A stretch of 64,000 nt of DNA from Nordella sp. HKS 07 (GCF_011046735.1 NZ_CP049258.1:3428001-3492000), one strand, 5' to 3'; counted from the first letter of the stretch, positions 32,637 through 43,459 are shown. Notes: generated by a model not told the origin, from the letters alone. Program-made: numbers and translations.

Positions 32637-34469
32637 TCAGTAGAACGGAAGGATGAGCGGGACAAGCACCACACTGACGATCATTACCACAATCGAGAAC
32701 GCCACGCCGACCTTCATGAAGTCGCCGAAGCTGTATTGCCCGGGGCCGACCACGAGCGTGTTCACCGGTGAGGAGATCGGGGTCATGAAGGCGGTGGATG
32801 CGGCGAGCGCGATGATCATCGCAAACGGGTAGGGCGAGGCGCCGAGATCCTTGGCGATCGCCAGCGCAACCGGCGCCATCAGCACGGCGGTCGCGGTGTT
32901 CGAGATGAACAGCCCGAGCACGGCGGTGATGATGAAGAGGGTCGCCAACACCAGCCGAGGGGACGCGCCACCGACGAGGTGGATCACCGCGTCGGCCGCG
33001 AGATCGACGCCGCCGGTGCGCTGGAGGGCGAGCGAGAAGGGCAGCATGCCGATGATCAGAATCAGCGTCTTCCAGCTAATCGAACCATAGGCGCTGTTGA
33101 AGTCTACGCAGCCAAAGAGCCCCATCAGCAGGCAGCCGATCAGGGCTGCCTGAACGTTCGGTACCACGCCGCTCACCATCAGCACCACGACGAGGCCGAG
33201 TACGGCGAGCGCATAGGGTGCACGGCTCGCGGCGGGCAGCACTTCCTCGAGTTCGGCCGGCATGTTCAGCACCACCATGTCGGCGATGTCGTCCTGCAAT
33301 TTGCGTATGTCGGACCAGAACCCGACGAGGAGCAGCGTGTCGCCGAGCTTGAGCCGCTCGGTCTGAAGGCCCTCCGTTACCACCTTGCCGCCGTGGCGCA
33401 GGCCAACTACGGTGAGCCCGTATTCCGAGCGTACCCGCGCCTTCTGGATGGTCTGATCGATGAGCTGGGACTCGGCCGGCAGGATGACCTCTACCATGCC
33501 GATCTCCTGAGACCGGTCGCTGAAATAGTCCTTGCCCTCGCCGAGCGGGCGTGGCTCGAGCGCATAGGCCTCGCGCAGCGCCTTGATCTCGGTCATCGGC
33601 GCGTTCGCGTCGACCAGCAAAATGTCGCCGGCCTCGATCCGCGTCTGAGCCGTGGGTCGCAGCATACTCGTGGAAAGGCCGCTGCCGCGCTCTATGGCCA
33701 GCAGGTTCACTCCGGCGGAGCGCTTCGAAATCTCCCCGAACCGCTTGCCCACCAAGGTGGAGCGCGCCGTCACGAAAACCCGCTGCTCGCGCTCGGCTAG
33801 ACGGTAGCGCTCGGTCCATTCGCGCAACGTGGGACGGCCCGGTGCGCCCGCCGCGGCCGGCTTTGCGGCCAGCAGTCGGCGCGCAAACAGCATGTAGAGG
33901 ATGCCGAGGACGAGTATGGGCGCGCCAAACGGCGTGAAGCTGAAGAAGCTGAAGCCCTCGGCCCCCTGGCGCACCAGTTCGGCGTTCACCACGAGGTTTG
34001 GCGCCGTGGCGACTAGAGTCATCATGCCGCTGATGAGGGCGGCGAAGCTCAGCGGCATCATCAGCCGGCCCGGCGACATGCGGCGGTTCTGCGCGATGCG
34101 GAGCACCACCGGAATGAAGATAGCCACCACGGCGGTCGAGCTCATTACCGACCCAAGACCACCCACAGCCGTCATCAGCAGGACGAGGAGGCGGCTCTCG
34201 CTGGTGCCAGCTTTGGCGTCGAGCCAGTCGCCAAGTCGGCGCGCCACACCGGTGCGCACCAACCCCTCCCCTATCACGAACAGAGCGGCGATCAGGATGA
34301 TGGACGCGTCACTGAACCCTGCCAGCGCCTCGTTCATGGTGATCACGCCAGTGAAGGGCATCGCCACGAGCACCAGCAGCGCGACTGCGTCCATGCGTGG
34401 CCGGTTGGCCACGAACATGGCGACCGCTGCCGCAAGCATCAGCAGCACAAGGGCGAGGTCGAGGCTCAT
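32637..34469 (-). CDS. SLC13 (DASS) family permease with central RCK-C domains
   Basis: 610-residue transporter. Membrane segments occupy about residues 1-200 and 400-610; the cytosolic middle (about 205-390) contains two RCK-C/TrkA-C-like domains, for example VFVTARSTLVGKRFGEI and VEVILPAESQLIDQTIQKA. Motifs of the divalent-anion:Na+ symporter group include SSTAVVAIFIPVV and SNTATAVLMAPVALAIA. Members carry sulfate or dicarboxylates. Pairing with glutaminase suggests a link to glutamate or ammonium handling, but this is inference. It is flanked by recombinase remnants. Confidence 0.93.
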   Translation of the reverse strand: MSLDLALVLLMLAAAVAMFVANRPRMDAVALLVLVAMPFTGVITMNEALAGFSDASIILIAALFVIGEGLVRTGVARRLGDWLDAKAGTSESRLLVLLMTAVGGLGSVMSSTAVVAIFIPVVLRIAQNRRMSPGRLMMPLSFAALISGMMTLVATAPNLVVNAELVRQGAEGFSFFSFTPFGAPILVLGILYMLFARRLLAAKPAAAGAPGRPTLREWTERYRLAEREQRVFVTARSTLVGKRFGEISKRSAGVNLLAIERGSGLSTSMLRPTAQTRIEAGDILLVDANAPMTEIKALREAYALEPRPLGEGKDYFSDRSQEIGMVEVILPAESQLIDQTIQKARVRSEYGLTVVGLRHGGKVVTEGLQTERLKLGDTLLLVGFWSDIRKLQDDIADMVVLNMPAELEEVLPAASRAPYALAVLGLVVVLMVSGVVPNVQAALIGCLLMGLFGCVDFNSAYGSISWKTLILIIGMLPFSLALQRTGGVDLAADAVIHLVGGASPRLVLATLFIITAVLGLFISNTATAVLMAPVALAIAKDLGASPYPFAMIIALAASTAFMTPISSPVNTLVVGPGQYSFGDFMKVGVAFSIVVMIVSVVLVPLILPFY

Positions 34470-34728
34470 CGCGGTTTCCTGCGTGGATGGTGCGGGGTCA
34501 GCTTATTCCACCAAATCGGCGCCGGCCACACCCTCCTTTGCGCCGAGCATAGTAGGAATGGTCGGAATAAGCTTAACTGACTTGGCCGTTTTCTCGGTAG
34601 TAGCATTGCATTTCTTGAGAACAGCGGACTCCAGATGCGACGCTGCGCCAGCGCATCATCGAGGGAATGAACGCCGCACATCCGACGCATCGCGCCTCGG
34701 CGGAACCTTCGGCGTGGTAGGCCGACGC

Positions 34729-35007
34729 TCAAGTCAGCATGGCCGCCACCGATTTCGGATTAAAGGCCTTGCCGCGCTCGTTCACATGTCCCTGAGCAGC
34801 GAGTTCGGTCGAGATCGCCCGAAGGCTCATCCGCCCCGCCTTGCTCTTGCGCCGCATCCGCTTCACCACCTCGACTACATCGAGCCGCAGCTCGGCAAGG
34901 CTCTCGCGTCCCTCGCATTTGCCCTTGGCTTCGCGCTGACGCTTCCGGGCCGCGGCCAACTTCGCCACCAGACGCATATTCTCGAACTGCGAAAATGGCG
35001 CCATCAT
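34729..35007 (-). pseudogene. Serine recombinase C-terminal remnant
   Basis: 92 codons encoding LVAKLAAARKRQREAKGKCE and then MSLRAISTELAAQGHVNERG followed by AFNPKSVAAML, the end of the recombinase domain of resolvase/invertase-type site-specific recombinases. The N-terminal catalytic domain with its Ser is missing; upstream DNA belongs to the integrase remnant on the other strand. It is a fragment left by a mobile element. Confidence 0.75.
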
Positions 35008-35062
35008 CTGGCGTAATATGACCTTGCTCGGGTCATCGGTCGTCGTGAGCTCTAGCGCAGGC

Positions 35063-35200
35063 TATCCAGGCCAGAAGACCCCGGAAATGGCACGTCATTA
35101 CAGCCGTCGCGCGGATCGCACCAACAAGGTCACTGCAATCGTCACCAACTTCGACGTCGAAGTGAACAAACGGCGCTCGAAAACTGTCAAACCTGATTAG
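35063..35200 (+). pseudogene. Tyrosine integrase C-terminal remnant
   Basis: The frame encodes GQKTPEMARHYSRRADRT, the C-terminal helix of phage-type integrases with the catalytic Tyr in ARHYSR, and ends NKRRSKTVKPD before TAG. Nothing matching the rest of the enzyme is upstream. It stops 66 bases from the 3' end of tRNA-Phe, the classic place for an integrase beside its attachment site. Confidence 0.75.
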
Positions 35201-35266
35201 AAAGTGTCAAACCTTATGCTTGACGCAAAAGGGCAATGGAAATCGCTCAATGATATCAGGGGTGAA

Positions 35267-35342
<76 letters not shown>

Positions 35343-35797
35343 GCCGAGCCTCGCCGCAATGGGAGGCAAATGGAAGCGGCCGGTTTATAGGCGAGGGTTT
35401 TTGCCTTGTCCAGTTTCAAAATCTCGTTTTGCTCAAGGCGCAGATCAGCCCGAAAAACCTGCTTGGCAACGCACAACTCAACCGCGAACCGCTCCCCTGT
35501 CGCATGTCGGGAAGGGTGATTTCGTGCCTTGTTCCCGCCCTTTCGATTCGAAGCGGGTAAATAAGACCGACCCACGCGAATTTGCGTAAGGTATGCTTCA
35601 ACTATTGGGGAGGTCGCAGAATCGCCCGGCGCGCGAGCTTCTTGCAAGTTTTCAGCAAAAAAATCTTTGAATTTCAAATTGATACAATTTAATCCCGAGA
35701 GATTCTGGGAAAAATCGGAAGAAACAGAAAATAATCGGTCCGGCCCAATCCCGGGCGCTGGTGGAGCGCAGCGCGTGATGAGGGAAAGGGAGGCTGA
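35343..35797. other. Intergenic region between tRNA-Phe and the RpiR gene
   Basis: 455 bases. The stretch near 35640-35740 is AT-rich relative to the window (CAAAAAAATC, AAATTGATAC). No open frame here has a recognisable pattern. It should contain the tRNA promoter at its left end and the 3' end of the RpiR transcript at its right. Confidence 0.5.
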
Positions 35798-36706
35798 TCA
35801 GCGCTCGCCGCCGCGCAGGCGGTAGTGCTTCTCGAGCGCGAGGCCGGTGGCCTTGAGATGCTTCGATGTCTTGGCGCCGAGGCGGAACAGCAGCCCCAGA
35901 TAGAGAAGGTCGATCAGGAACAGCTGGCTGATGCGGCCCTCGAGGAAGTCGCCATAGAGCGGAATCGAGGGGGTCGATGAATTCCACGTCGTCAAGGTGA
36001 CCTGCGCCGCCTTGGCGACCGGTGAACCGGCATCGCTGGTGATGGCGATGGTCGTAGCGCCGTTGTCGCGTGCGATTTCGAGCGCCACGGCGACGGTGTC
36101 CGTCGTGCCGGTATGCGAGACGCCGACCATGACGTCGGAGGGCATCATATTGGCGGCCCCGATGGTCTGGGTGTAGCCGTCGCGATAGGCGGTAGCGTCG
36201 AGCCCGGCCTTGATGAAGAGATGCGCCGCCTCGTCGCAAATGCAGGCGGCACCCCCGACACCGACGAACAGGATCTTGCGTGCCGCGCACAGCGCCTCGA
36301 CCGCCCGCTCGAGCCTGGCGCCGTCCAGCATGCGCTGCGTGCCCTGCAGGCTCGCGGCCAGGAGCGAGGCGAGATTGCCGCTGGTCGTGACCAGCGAGTC
36401 GTTTTCGTCGATCTCGACCGGGACATTGGCGAACGCGTTGCGCTGGCGCGTGCCTTCGGCGAGCGACAGCTTGAGGTCGGGGTAGCCCTGATAGCCGAGC
36501 GCCCGGCTGACCCGGCTGATCGTCGCTTCACTGACGCCGAGCAATTGGCCGAGTTCGGTGATCGATGCATTGAGCCGGCTACCGGAATGTTCGCGCAGAT
36601 AGTCAGCGACCACGCGCTCCGATTTTCTCAGATTTCCATAGCGCTCCTGGATGCGGTGAAGCAGGTCGCCATTGGGTGTCGCTAGCGTCAAGTTTGGGTC
36701 GGTCAT
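35798..36706 (-). CDS. MurR/RpiR family transcriptional regulator
   Basis: 302 residues. An N-terminal RpiR HTH (about residues 12-85) has RKSERVVADYLREH and LGVSEATISRVSRALGYQGY. A C-terminal SIS domain (about 130-270) has ILFVGVGGAACICDEAAHLF, then DVMVGVSHTGTTDTVAVALE, which binds a phosphosugar. These proteins usually control sugar or amino-sugar metabolism. No sugar catabolic operon is adjacent; the MHS transporter downstream in the window is a separate unit. The start at 36706 (MTDPNLTLATP) fits family length. Confidence 0.92.
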   Translation of the reverse strand: MTDPNLTLATPNGDLLHRIQERYGNLRKSERVVADYLREHSGSRLNASITELGQLLGVSEATISRVSRALGYQGYPDLKLSLAEGTRQRNAFANVPVEIDENDSLVTTSGNLASLLAASLQGTQRMLDGARLERAVEALCAARKILFVGVGGAACICDEAAHLFIKAGLDATAYRDGYTQTIGAANMMPSDVMVGVSHTGTTDTVAVALEIARDNGATTIAITSDAGSPVAKAAQVTLTTWNSSTPSIPLYGDFLEGRISQLFLIDLLYLGLLFRLGAKTSKHLKATGLALEKHYRLRGGER

Positions 36707-36895
36707 GCCGCTGGAAGAGGTCCGCGCGTTTGTCAGGCCGCAACTTAGCTCCATGGTTGTAAGAAAGCAATTTTCCTCCCTGGAACCCCGCATATTTTGT
36801 GGCGAGGGCCGGCTCGGATAGAAAACCGTAAAAAATCAATGTATTGAAAGAATATTGCGGGCGCCGGACGAATGCGCAGATTGTAGCGCAAGAGC

Positions 36896-37078
36896 GTGAC
36901 GACGGACGAGGCGGTCAAGAGAAGCCCGCCTTCACGCGAGCTTCTGGAGAAAATTTTCGGCGCAGTCTGCAAAATCAGGGTCTTCGAGACAGAGGGCTTG
37001 GTCGAGCTCGCTCCCGACGGTCTTGTCGATTGTTTCGACCAGGTTCCGGCACTGGTCGAGCGGCTGCATCCCTCCTGA
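36896..37078 (+). CDS. Possible small hypothetical protein
   Basis: A 60-codon frame with a GTG start encoding MTTDEAVKRSPPSRELLEKI and on to PALVERLHPS. It ends 8 bases before a strong hairpin that also lies beyond the MHS transporter stop, which would suit convergent genes. The opposite strand has an equally long frame ending LEDPDFADCAENFLQKLA, so the coding strand is not certain. The rest of the 425-base gap between the RpiR and transporter genes shows nothing else. Confidence 0.25.
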   Translation: MTTDEAVKRSPPSRELLEKIFGAVCKIRVFETEGLVELAPDGLVDCFDQVPALVERLHPS

Positions 37079-37085
37079 AACGGAA

Positions 37086-37107
37086 CCGGGCGGCAGATGC
37101 CGCCCGG
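37086..37107. terminator. Hairpin beyond the MHS transporter gene
   Basis: CCGGGCGGC (37086-37094) pairs with GCCGCCCGG (37099-37107) around AGAT, 24 bases past the transporter stop. On the minus strand it is followed by TTCCGTTT, a weak U-tract. Confidence 0.65.
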
Positions 37108-37131
37108 GCCGATTGTTCATGTGAGACCTGC

Positions 37132-38793
37132 TCAGGTCTTGGCGATATCGACGTCCTTGGTTTCGCGCAGGAAAATGAAGCCTATGACCGCCGTCATCAA
37201 CGCCACCACGATCGGATACCACAGGCCCGCATAGATATTGCCGGCGGCCGCCACGATGGCGGTGGCGAGCAGCGGCAGCATGCCGCCGAACCAGCCATTG
37301 CCGATGTGGTAGGGCAGCGACATCGAGGTGTAGCGGATCTTGGTCGGGAACAGCTCGACCAGGAAGGCCGCGATCGGCCCATAGACCATCGTCACATAGA
37401 TGACCATGATGACGAGGATCAGCTCCGCCATGAACCAGTTGACCTTGGAGAGGTCGGCCGATGCCTGGTAGCCGAGCTCCTTGAGCTTGGCGCTCCAGGT
37501 CTCCTGGCGCAGCGCGAGATCCTTCTTGGCGGGATCCGTCGAGGTAATCGTCGCCCAGCCCGGCATCTCGGTGGCGCCTACCATCACCTTGACCGGCTGC
37601 CCCGGCGTGTTGACGGAGGTGAAGGACAGGCCCTGCTTGGTCAGATAGTCCTTGACGCTGTCGCAGTCGCTGAATTTCGACCACGGTCCCACGAATATGT
37701 GGAAGTTGCAGGTCGATTCATCGGCCGATACCGTGATCGGATTCTTCGCGTTGAATTCTTCCAGCGCCGGGTTGACATAATGCGTCAGAGCCTGGAACAG
37801 CGGGAAGTAGGTGAGTGCGGCGATCACGCAGCCGGCCAGGATGATCTTGAGCCGGCCGATGCGGTCGCTGAGCTTGCCGAAGAAGATGAAGAACGGCGTG
37901 CCGATGAGCAGCGACACCGCGATCAGCCCGTAGGCCGCGAGGAAGTCGAGCTTGAGCGGCCCGATCAGGAAGAACAGCGCGTAGAACTGGCCCGTATACC
38001 AGACGACGCCTTGTCCAGCCGTGGCGCCGAGCAGCGCCAGCAGCACATATTTGTTGTTGGGATAGCGAAGGAAGGAGTCGGTGAGCGGCGAGGACGAGCC
38101 TTTGCCCTCTTCCTTCATCTTGGTGAAGACCGGTGATTCATTGAGCTTCAGCCGGATGTAGACCGAGAAGGCGAGCAGCACCACCGAGACGAGGAACGGA
38201 ATGCGCCAGCCCCATTCCTTGAATACCGTGGCGTCCATGCCCCACCGGCACAGGCCGATGACGACGAGCGACAGGAAAAAGCCCAAGGTGGCGGTGGTCT
38301 GGATCCAGCTCGTTGCATAGCCGCGCCGGCCATGCTGTGCGTGCTCGGCCACATAGGTGGCGGCCCCGCCATATTCGCCGCCGAGCGCCAGGCCTTGCAG
38401 GAGGCGCAACAGTACCAGAAGCAAGGGCGCCAGCCAGCCGACGCTTGCGAAGGTCGGCAGGAGGCCGACGGCGAAGGTCGAGATACCCATCACCAGGATG
38501 GTGACGAGGAAGGTGTATTTGCGCCCGACGAGATCGCCGATGCGGCCGAAGAAGATGGCGCCGAAGGGGCGCACCAGGAAGCCCGCCGCATAGGTCGCGA
38601 AGGCGGACAGAAGGGCTGCCGTGTCATTGCCGGGCGGGAAGAACAGCGAGGCGAAGAACGGCGCCAGCGTGGCATAGAGGTAGAAATCGTACCATTCGAA
38701 AACGGTACCGGCGGATGATGCAGTGACGACGAATCTCTCGTCCTGCGTCATGCCGCGTCCGCGCGGGGACAGTGTGGCTTCGGCGTGGGACAT
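37132..38793 (-). CDS. MFS transporter of the metabolite:H+ symporter (MHS) type
   Basis: 553 residues with 12 predicted membrane helices. The signature loop RPFGAIFFGRIGDLVGRK between helices 2 and 3 and GEYGGAATYVAEHA are typical of MHS members such as KgtP and ProP. A long soluble insert of about 110 residues (about 355-465, from NPALEEFNAKNPITVS to SKVNWFMAE) separates two of the last helices; it contains two Cys and looks like an extra domain. GGAGAGGAAACC precedes ATG 38793. The transported metabolite is unknown. Confidence 0.92.
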   Translation of the reverse strand: MSHAEATLSPRGRGMTQDERFVVTASSAGTVFEWYDFYLYATLAPFFASLFFPPGNDTAALLSAFATYAAGFLVRPFGAIFFGRIGDLVGRKYTFLVTILVMGISTFAVGLLPTFASVGWLAPLLLVLLRLLQGLALGGEYGGAATYVAEHAQHGRRGYATSWIQTTATLGFFLSLVVIGLCRWGMDATVFKEWGWRIPFLVSVVLLAFSVYIRLKLNESPVFTKMKEEGKGSSSPLTDSFLRYPNNKYVLLALLGATAGQGVVWYTGQFYALFFLIGPLKLDFLAAYGLIAVSLLIGTPFFIFFGKLSDRIGRLKIILAGCVIAALTYFPLFQALTHYVNPALEEFNAKNPITVSADESTCNFHIFVGPWSKFSDCDSVKDYLTKQGLSFTSVNTPGQPVKVMVGATEMPGWATITSTDPAKKDLALRQETWSAKLKELGYQASADLSKVNWFMAELILVIMVIYVTMVYGPIAAFLVELFPTKIRYTSMSLPYHIGNGWFGGMLPLLATAIVAAAGNIYAGLWYPIVVALMTAVIGFIFLRETKDVDIAKT

Positions 38794-38946
38794 TGGTTTC
38801 CTCTCCCATGGATATAGTCTCCGCCGCTCTCCATCCCCCGATGGAATCCTCGTGGTTCGGGCGGAACTGCATCGAGTCGTAGGGTCAGGGGGCCCGTGCC
38901 GCTAGATCAACCTTCGTCGTGAGTCTTTAGTCGTAGAAACTGGCCT

Positions 38947-40956
38947 TCAGTTGTTTCCGAACAGCCCCTCCAGGAGCTTCTGACTCTGCTCTTCGATCAT
39001 GTTGCCGGCGTCCTCGCCCGCTTGGTCGTCGCCCAGCGCCTTGCCGATCTCGTCGGCAACCTTGTCCTTGATCTGGTTCTTGATTTCCGCGCCCTTCTCC
39101 TTGAGGCTCGCCGTCGTGCCTTCATCGACGATCTTGCGCAGCGTGTCATAGGCGGCTTGCGGATTGTCCAGAATGCCGGCGATGTCGGGATAGATCTTGG
39201 GGTTCGCCCATGGCCCCTTCACGATGATAGGCACGGCGAGGCCGGCAAGATCGAGGCCCTGCGCCGCCGCGAGCGTCAGCGTCGGGCTGACCTTGAGATT
39301 GAGCGCCTGGCGCGGCAGGTCGACGAGGCCGCCGCCGCCCACCGTCAGAACCGGGCTGGTGAAATTGAGATCATTGGTCGTGGCGATCCCGTTCACCAGC
39401 GTGAAGCTCGCGCGCAAGCTGTCGAAGGGCGTCTTGGCGTCGGGACCCTGGCGCCAGCCGTTCAGGACATTGGTGGCCACGTCCTCGATCATCGCCTCGA
39501 TATCGATGCCGCGCACCGCGCCATTTGCGAAGCTGAAGGCGGCGGTGCCGTTGAGCGAAGAGACGAGCTCCTGCTGGGAGCGGCCGTTTGCGGCCAGGTT
39601 GAGCTTGGCCCCGGCGACGCCTTCGAACCGGTCGAGGCCGGCATAATCCCTGAGGAGTCTGAGGCCGTCGAAGCCTTGGGCGTCGAGCGTCACCTGCACC
39701 GCCGGCACTTTGGCGGCGCCGTCGAGCACCAGCCGGCCTTGCGCCTTGCCGCCATAGAGCGCGATCTGGCCCAGCCTGGCATCGAACTTGCCGTTCTTGA
39801 GCGTGGCGTCGATGGCGATCTTGCCGGTGGCTAGGCTGCGGTAGAGAAGCTTGTTGGCGCTGAGCTTGAGCTGCGCGTCGACCACACCCAACCCGGCGAG
39901 AGCGATCGGCGCCGCGCTCCAGCCCGTCTGGCCGGCTGCGGCTTCCGGCGCCGCCTCTTGAGGCGGCAGATAGCGGTTCACGTCGATCGTGTCGAAGCCG
40001 AGATTGGCGGTGACCTTGGGCCGTCCGGAGAGCTCGAGCGCCACATCGCCCCCAGCACTCAAGCCGTCGAGCGTGATCTTGGCCTTGCTGAGCTTCATAT
40101 TGGTGCCGGAGAGCGCGATCTGGCCCTTGATCCTGGCCGGGCCGAAGCCCGCTCCGTCCGGCACCGGAATCCTGGCCCAGCGGCCGAGCTCGCGCAGCGA
40201 GTCAGCCGCCGCCGTGATGGTGCCGTCGAGCGTCAGGCCGTCCTGCATGGCGGCGAGCCCCGAAAAGGAGAAGTCGAGCCGTTTGCTTTTGACGGCCAGA
40301 GACAGGGGCGAGCCCGCGGCGGCAAGCTCGCCTGGCGTCTTGGCGGAGAAAGACAGCGCGATGTCGTCGCCGAGCGCCGTCAGCGTGCCCTTGACCGCGA
40401 CCGGGCCGGTGAGCGAATCGAGTGTGATCGTCAGATCGACTTTCTCGGCCATGAAAACCTTGCCGGAGCGCTCGTCGAGGAAGCGCACATCGCCGTCTTC
40501 TATGGTGATCGGCGCGATGGAGCCGGTCTCGATGCCGGGGCTACTGCCGCCGCCTTGCTCGCCGCGGGTCTTTTCCAGAACCCAGTTCGGTCGTCCCTCG
40601 CCATCGATGACGAGCGACAGCTTCGGGCGGATGAGATGCAGCTCCTTGATATCGAGCCGGCGGTTGAAGAGGGACGCCACTTCGACACGGATGCGCATCT
40701 CGTCCATCTGCGCCACCTGGCCTTCATACATGCCTGGCGGTGTCGACAGCCGCACATCCTTGAGGGTCACGGCGAAATCCGGCCAGAAGACGAGCTTCGG
40801 CGCCTCGCCGATCGTCAGCGTTCGGCCGGTCTCCGCCTTGACCGCCTGCTTGAGCTGGCCGGCGATGAAGTCATGCGGGATGATGAAGGGCAGGGCCAGG
40901 ACGGCGGCCACGAGCAGCGCCAGAAGCGTGCCGCCGAGGACCAGAATCCGTTTCAT
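38947..40956 (-). CDS. AsmA family protein
   Basis: 669 residues. One N-terminal membrane helix (ILVLGGTLLALLVAAVLALP) anchors a long periplasmic beta-rich body. The AsmA start GRTLTIGEAPKLVFWPDFAV is clear, and the C-terminal AsmA_2 part has FDSLRASFTLVNGIATTNDLN, then VLTVGGGGLVDLPRQAL. AsmA-like proteins are bridge-like lipid-transfer proteins affecting outer-membrane assembly. The C-terminus is an acidic amphipathic helix region. It stands alone between the MHS transporter and the copper ATPase. Confidence 0.93.
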   Translation of the reverse strand: MKRILVLGGTLLALLVAAVLALPFIIPHDFIAGQLKQAVKAETGRTLTIGEAPKLVFWPDFAVTLKDVRLSTPPGMYEGQVAQMDEMRIRVEVASLFNRRLDIKELHLIRPKLSLVIDGEGRPNWVLEKTRGEQGGGSSPGIETGSIAPITIEDGDVRFLDERSGKVFMAEKVDLTITLDSLTGPVAVKGTLTALGDDIALSFSAKTPGELAAAGSPLSLAVKSKRLDFSFSGLAAMQDGLTLDGTITAAADSLRELGRWARIPVPDGAGFGPARIKGQIALSGTNMKLSKAKITLDGLSAGGDVALELSGRPKVTANLGFDTIDVNRYLPPQEAAPEAAAGQTGWSAAPIALAGLGVVDAQLKLSANKLLYRSLATGKIAIDATLKNGKFDARLGQIALYGGKAQGRLVLDGAAKVPAVQVTLDAQGFDGLRLLRDYAGLDRFEGVAGAKLNLAANGRSQQELVSSLNGTAAFSFANGAVRGIDIEAMIEDVATNVLNGWRQGPDAKTPFDSLRASFTLVNGIATTNDLNFTSPVLTVGGGGLVDLPRQALNLKVSPTLTLAAAQGLDLAGLAVPIIVKGPWANPKIYPDIAGILDNPQAAYDTLRKIVDEGTTASLKEKGAEIKNQIKDKVADEIGKALGDDQAGEDAGNMIEEQSQKLLEGLFGNN

Positions 40957-41032
40957 GGCGTTCCTCCAAAAAGGGAATCGCCATAATAGCTGATTCGCTG
41001 ACTCAGCGGACGCGTCGGGGCGCCGTTTCGTC

Positions 41033-43414
41033 TTAAAGCTTCATCATCCTGAGCCGCAGCGCATTGCCGATCACGCTCACCGAGGAGAGCGCCATGGCCG
41101 CCGCCGCGATCATCGGCGACAGCAGCAGGCCGAAGGTCGGGTAGAGCACGCCCGCCGCCACTGGAACGCCTGCCGCATTGTAGATGAAGGCGAACAGCAG
41201 GTTCTCGCGGATATTGCGCATGGTCGCCTGGGAGAGGCGGCGCGCCTCGGCGATGCCCATGAGATCGCCGTGCAACAAGGTGACGCCTGCACTTTCGATG
41301 GCGACGTCGGTGCCCTTGCCCATGGCGATGCCGATATCGGCGGCGGCCAGCGCCGGCGCGTCATTCACGCCGTCGCCCGCCATGGCGACGACGCGGCCTT
41401 CGCTCTGAAGGCGCTTGACGATTTGGGCCTTCTGGTCGGGCAGCACATCGGCCTCCACCTCGGTGATGCCAAGCTGGCGGGCGACGGCTTCCGCCGTCGT
41501 GCGGTTGTCGCCAGTTAGCATCACGATGCGGATCTTCGCCTCGCGCAGTGCTTTGAGCGCCGCAGGTGTGCTTGCCTTGATCGGATCGGCGATGGCGATG
41601 ACGCCTGCCGCCTTGCCGTCAACGCCGATGAAGATCGCGGTGGCGCCGTCCTGGCGCAGCTTCTCCGCCTCGCCGGCGAGGCCTGAGGTGTCGACGCCTT
41701 CCGATTTGAGGAAGGTGGCATTGCCGAGTGTGATCTTCTTGCCCTCGACCTTGCCCAGGGCACCCTTGCCGGTCGGCGAGTCGAAATCCTTGACCTCGGG
41801 CAGGACGAGCTTCTTCTCTTCGGCTGCTGTGACGATCGCCAGAGCGAGCGGGTGCTCGGAGGCGCGCTCGACGCCGGCGGCGAGCCGCAGGAGCTCGGTC
41901 TCGTCGAGGCCGGGCGCGGCGACGATGCGCGTCACTTTCGGCTTGCCCTCGGTGAGCGTGCCGGTCTTGTCGACGACCAGCGCGTCGGCTTTCTCCAGGC
42001 GCTCCAGCGCCTCGGCATTCTTGATGAGGATGCCATTCTCGGCGCCCTTGCCGACGCCCACCATGATCGACATGGGTGTTGCGAGGCCGAGCGCGCAGGG
42101 GCAGGCGATGATCAGCACGGAGACGGCGGCGAGCAGCGCATAGGAGAGGCGCGGCTCCGGCCCCATCAGCATCCAGGCGGCGAAGGCAAGCACCGCGATG
42201 ACAATGACCAGTGGCACGAACCAGCCCGACACCTGATCGGCGAGGCGCTGGATGGGGGCTCGCGAACGTTGCGCTTCGGACACCATCTGCACGATGCGCG
42301 CCAGCATGGTCTCGCGGCCGACCTTGAGCGCCCGCATGGTGAGGGCGCCGGTCTGGTTGATGGTGCCTCCCGTCACCTTGGCGCCGGGCGTCTTGGTGAC
42401 CGGCATGGACTCGCCGGTGATCATCGATTCATCGACCGAGGAACGCCCGTCGACGACCTCGCCATCGACCGGCACCTTCTCGCCCGGGCGCACTCGCAAA
42501 ATATCGCCGGCCTCGACGAGATCGAGCGCCACTTCGGCTTCCGAGCCATCGGCGGCGATGCGTCGCGCCGTCTTGGGGGCAAGCCCGAGGAGCGCCTTGA
42601 TGGCGCCCGATGTCTGGTCGCGGGCGCGCAATTCCAACACCTGGCCGAGCAGCACCAGCACGGTGATCACCGCGGCGGCCTCGAAATAGACCGGGACGCT
42701 GCCGTCATGATTGCGCAGCGCCTCGGGGAACAGGGAGGGCAGCAGTGTCGCGATCACGCTGAAGGTCCAGGCGACGCCGGTGCCCATGGCGATGAGCGTG
42801 AACATATTGAGGTTGCGGGTGACCAGCGAGCGCCAGCCGCGTTCGAAGAAGGGAAATCCCGCCCACAGCACGACCGGGGTCGCGAGCACGAGCTGTACCC
42901 AGTTCGAGATGCCGGCCGGGATCGAATGCATGAGCGCCGGAAAGAGATGCGCGCCCATTTCAAGCACGAAGACCGGCACGGTGAGAACGAGGCCGATCCA
43001 GAAGCGCCGCGTCATGTCGGCGAGCTCAGGGTTAGGGCCGCTTTCGGCGGTCGCCATTTCCGGCTCCAGCGCCATGCCGCAGATCGGGCAGGAACCGGGA
43101 CCGACCTGCCGGATCTCGGGATGCATCGGGCAGGTATAGATGGCGGTGGGGTCGACCGGCTTGGTTTCGGCCCTGGGCTCGACATAGCGCTGCGGCTCCG
43201 CCTCGAATTTCGCCTTGCAGCCGGCCGAGCAGAAATAGAAGTGCCCGCCCTGATGCGTGAGCATATGCTTGGCGGTGGCCGGATCGACGTCCATGCCGCA
43301 GACCGGGTCCTTCACCTTGCCGTTCTGCGGTGCCGCGCCATGCTGATGATGGCTATGACCATGGTGAGCGTGGTCGTGAGGGGTATGGCCATGGCCTTTT
43401 GTCTTTTGCATCAT
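41033..43414 (-). CDS. copA: Copper-translocating P-type ATPase
   Basis: 793-residue heavy-metal ATPase exporting Cu(I). N-terminal order: a His-rich tail ([19 protein letters not shown]), a YHS domain with [17 protein letters not shown], a heavy-metal-binding domain with [20 protein letters not shown], then the membrane helices. The CPC metal site is in [13 protein letters not shown], the phosphorylation site in [13 protein letters not shown] and the hinge in [10 protein letters not shown]. No ferredoxin-like HMA domain is present. ATG 43414 (or the next ATG) fits CGGAG upstream. It is divergent from csoR, with a shared operator-like dyad. Confidence 0.95.
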   Translation of the reverse strand: MMQKTKGHGHTPHDHAHHGHSHHQHGAAPQNGKVKDPVCGMDVDPATAKHMLTHQGGHFYFCSAGCKAKFEAEPQRYVEPRAETKPVDPTAIYTCPMHPEIRQVGPGSCPICGMALEPEMATAESGPNPELADMTRRFWIGLVLTVPVFVLEMGAHLFPALMHSIPAGISNWVQLVLATPVVLWAGFPFFERGWRSLVTRNLNMFTLIAMGTGVAWTFSVIATLLPSLFPEALRNHDGSVPVYFEAAAVITVLVLLGQVLELRARDQTSGAIKALLGLAPKTARRIAADGSEAEVALDLVEAGDILRVRPGEKVPVDGEVVDGRSSVDESMITGESMPVTKTPGAKVTGGTINQTGALTMRALKVGRETMLARIVQMVSEAQRSRAPIQRLADQVSGWFVPLVIVIAVLAFAAWMLMGPEPRLSYALLAAVSVLIIACPCALGLATPMSIMVGVGKGAENGILIKNAEALERLEKADALVVDKTGTLTEGKPKVTRIVAAPGLDETELLRLAAGVERASEHPLALAIVTAAEEKKLVLPEVKDFDSPTGKGALGKVEGKKITLGNATFLKSEGVDTSGLAGEAEKLRQDGATAIFIGVDGKAAGVIAIADPIKASTPAALKALREAKIRIVMLTGDNRTTAEAVARQLGITEVEADVLPDQKAQIVKRLQSEGRVVAMAGDGVNDAPALAAADIGIAMGKGTDVAIESAGVTLLHGDLMGIAEARRLSQATMRNIRENLLFAFIYNAAGVPVAAGVLYPTFGLLLSPMIAAAAMALSSVSVIGNALRLRMMKL

Positions 43415-43459
43415 CTGCTCCGAATTCGATACCCGGGGAGGGTATTTGCTTCTTGCTCT

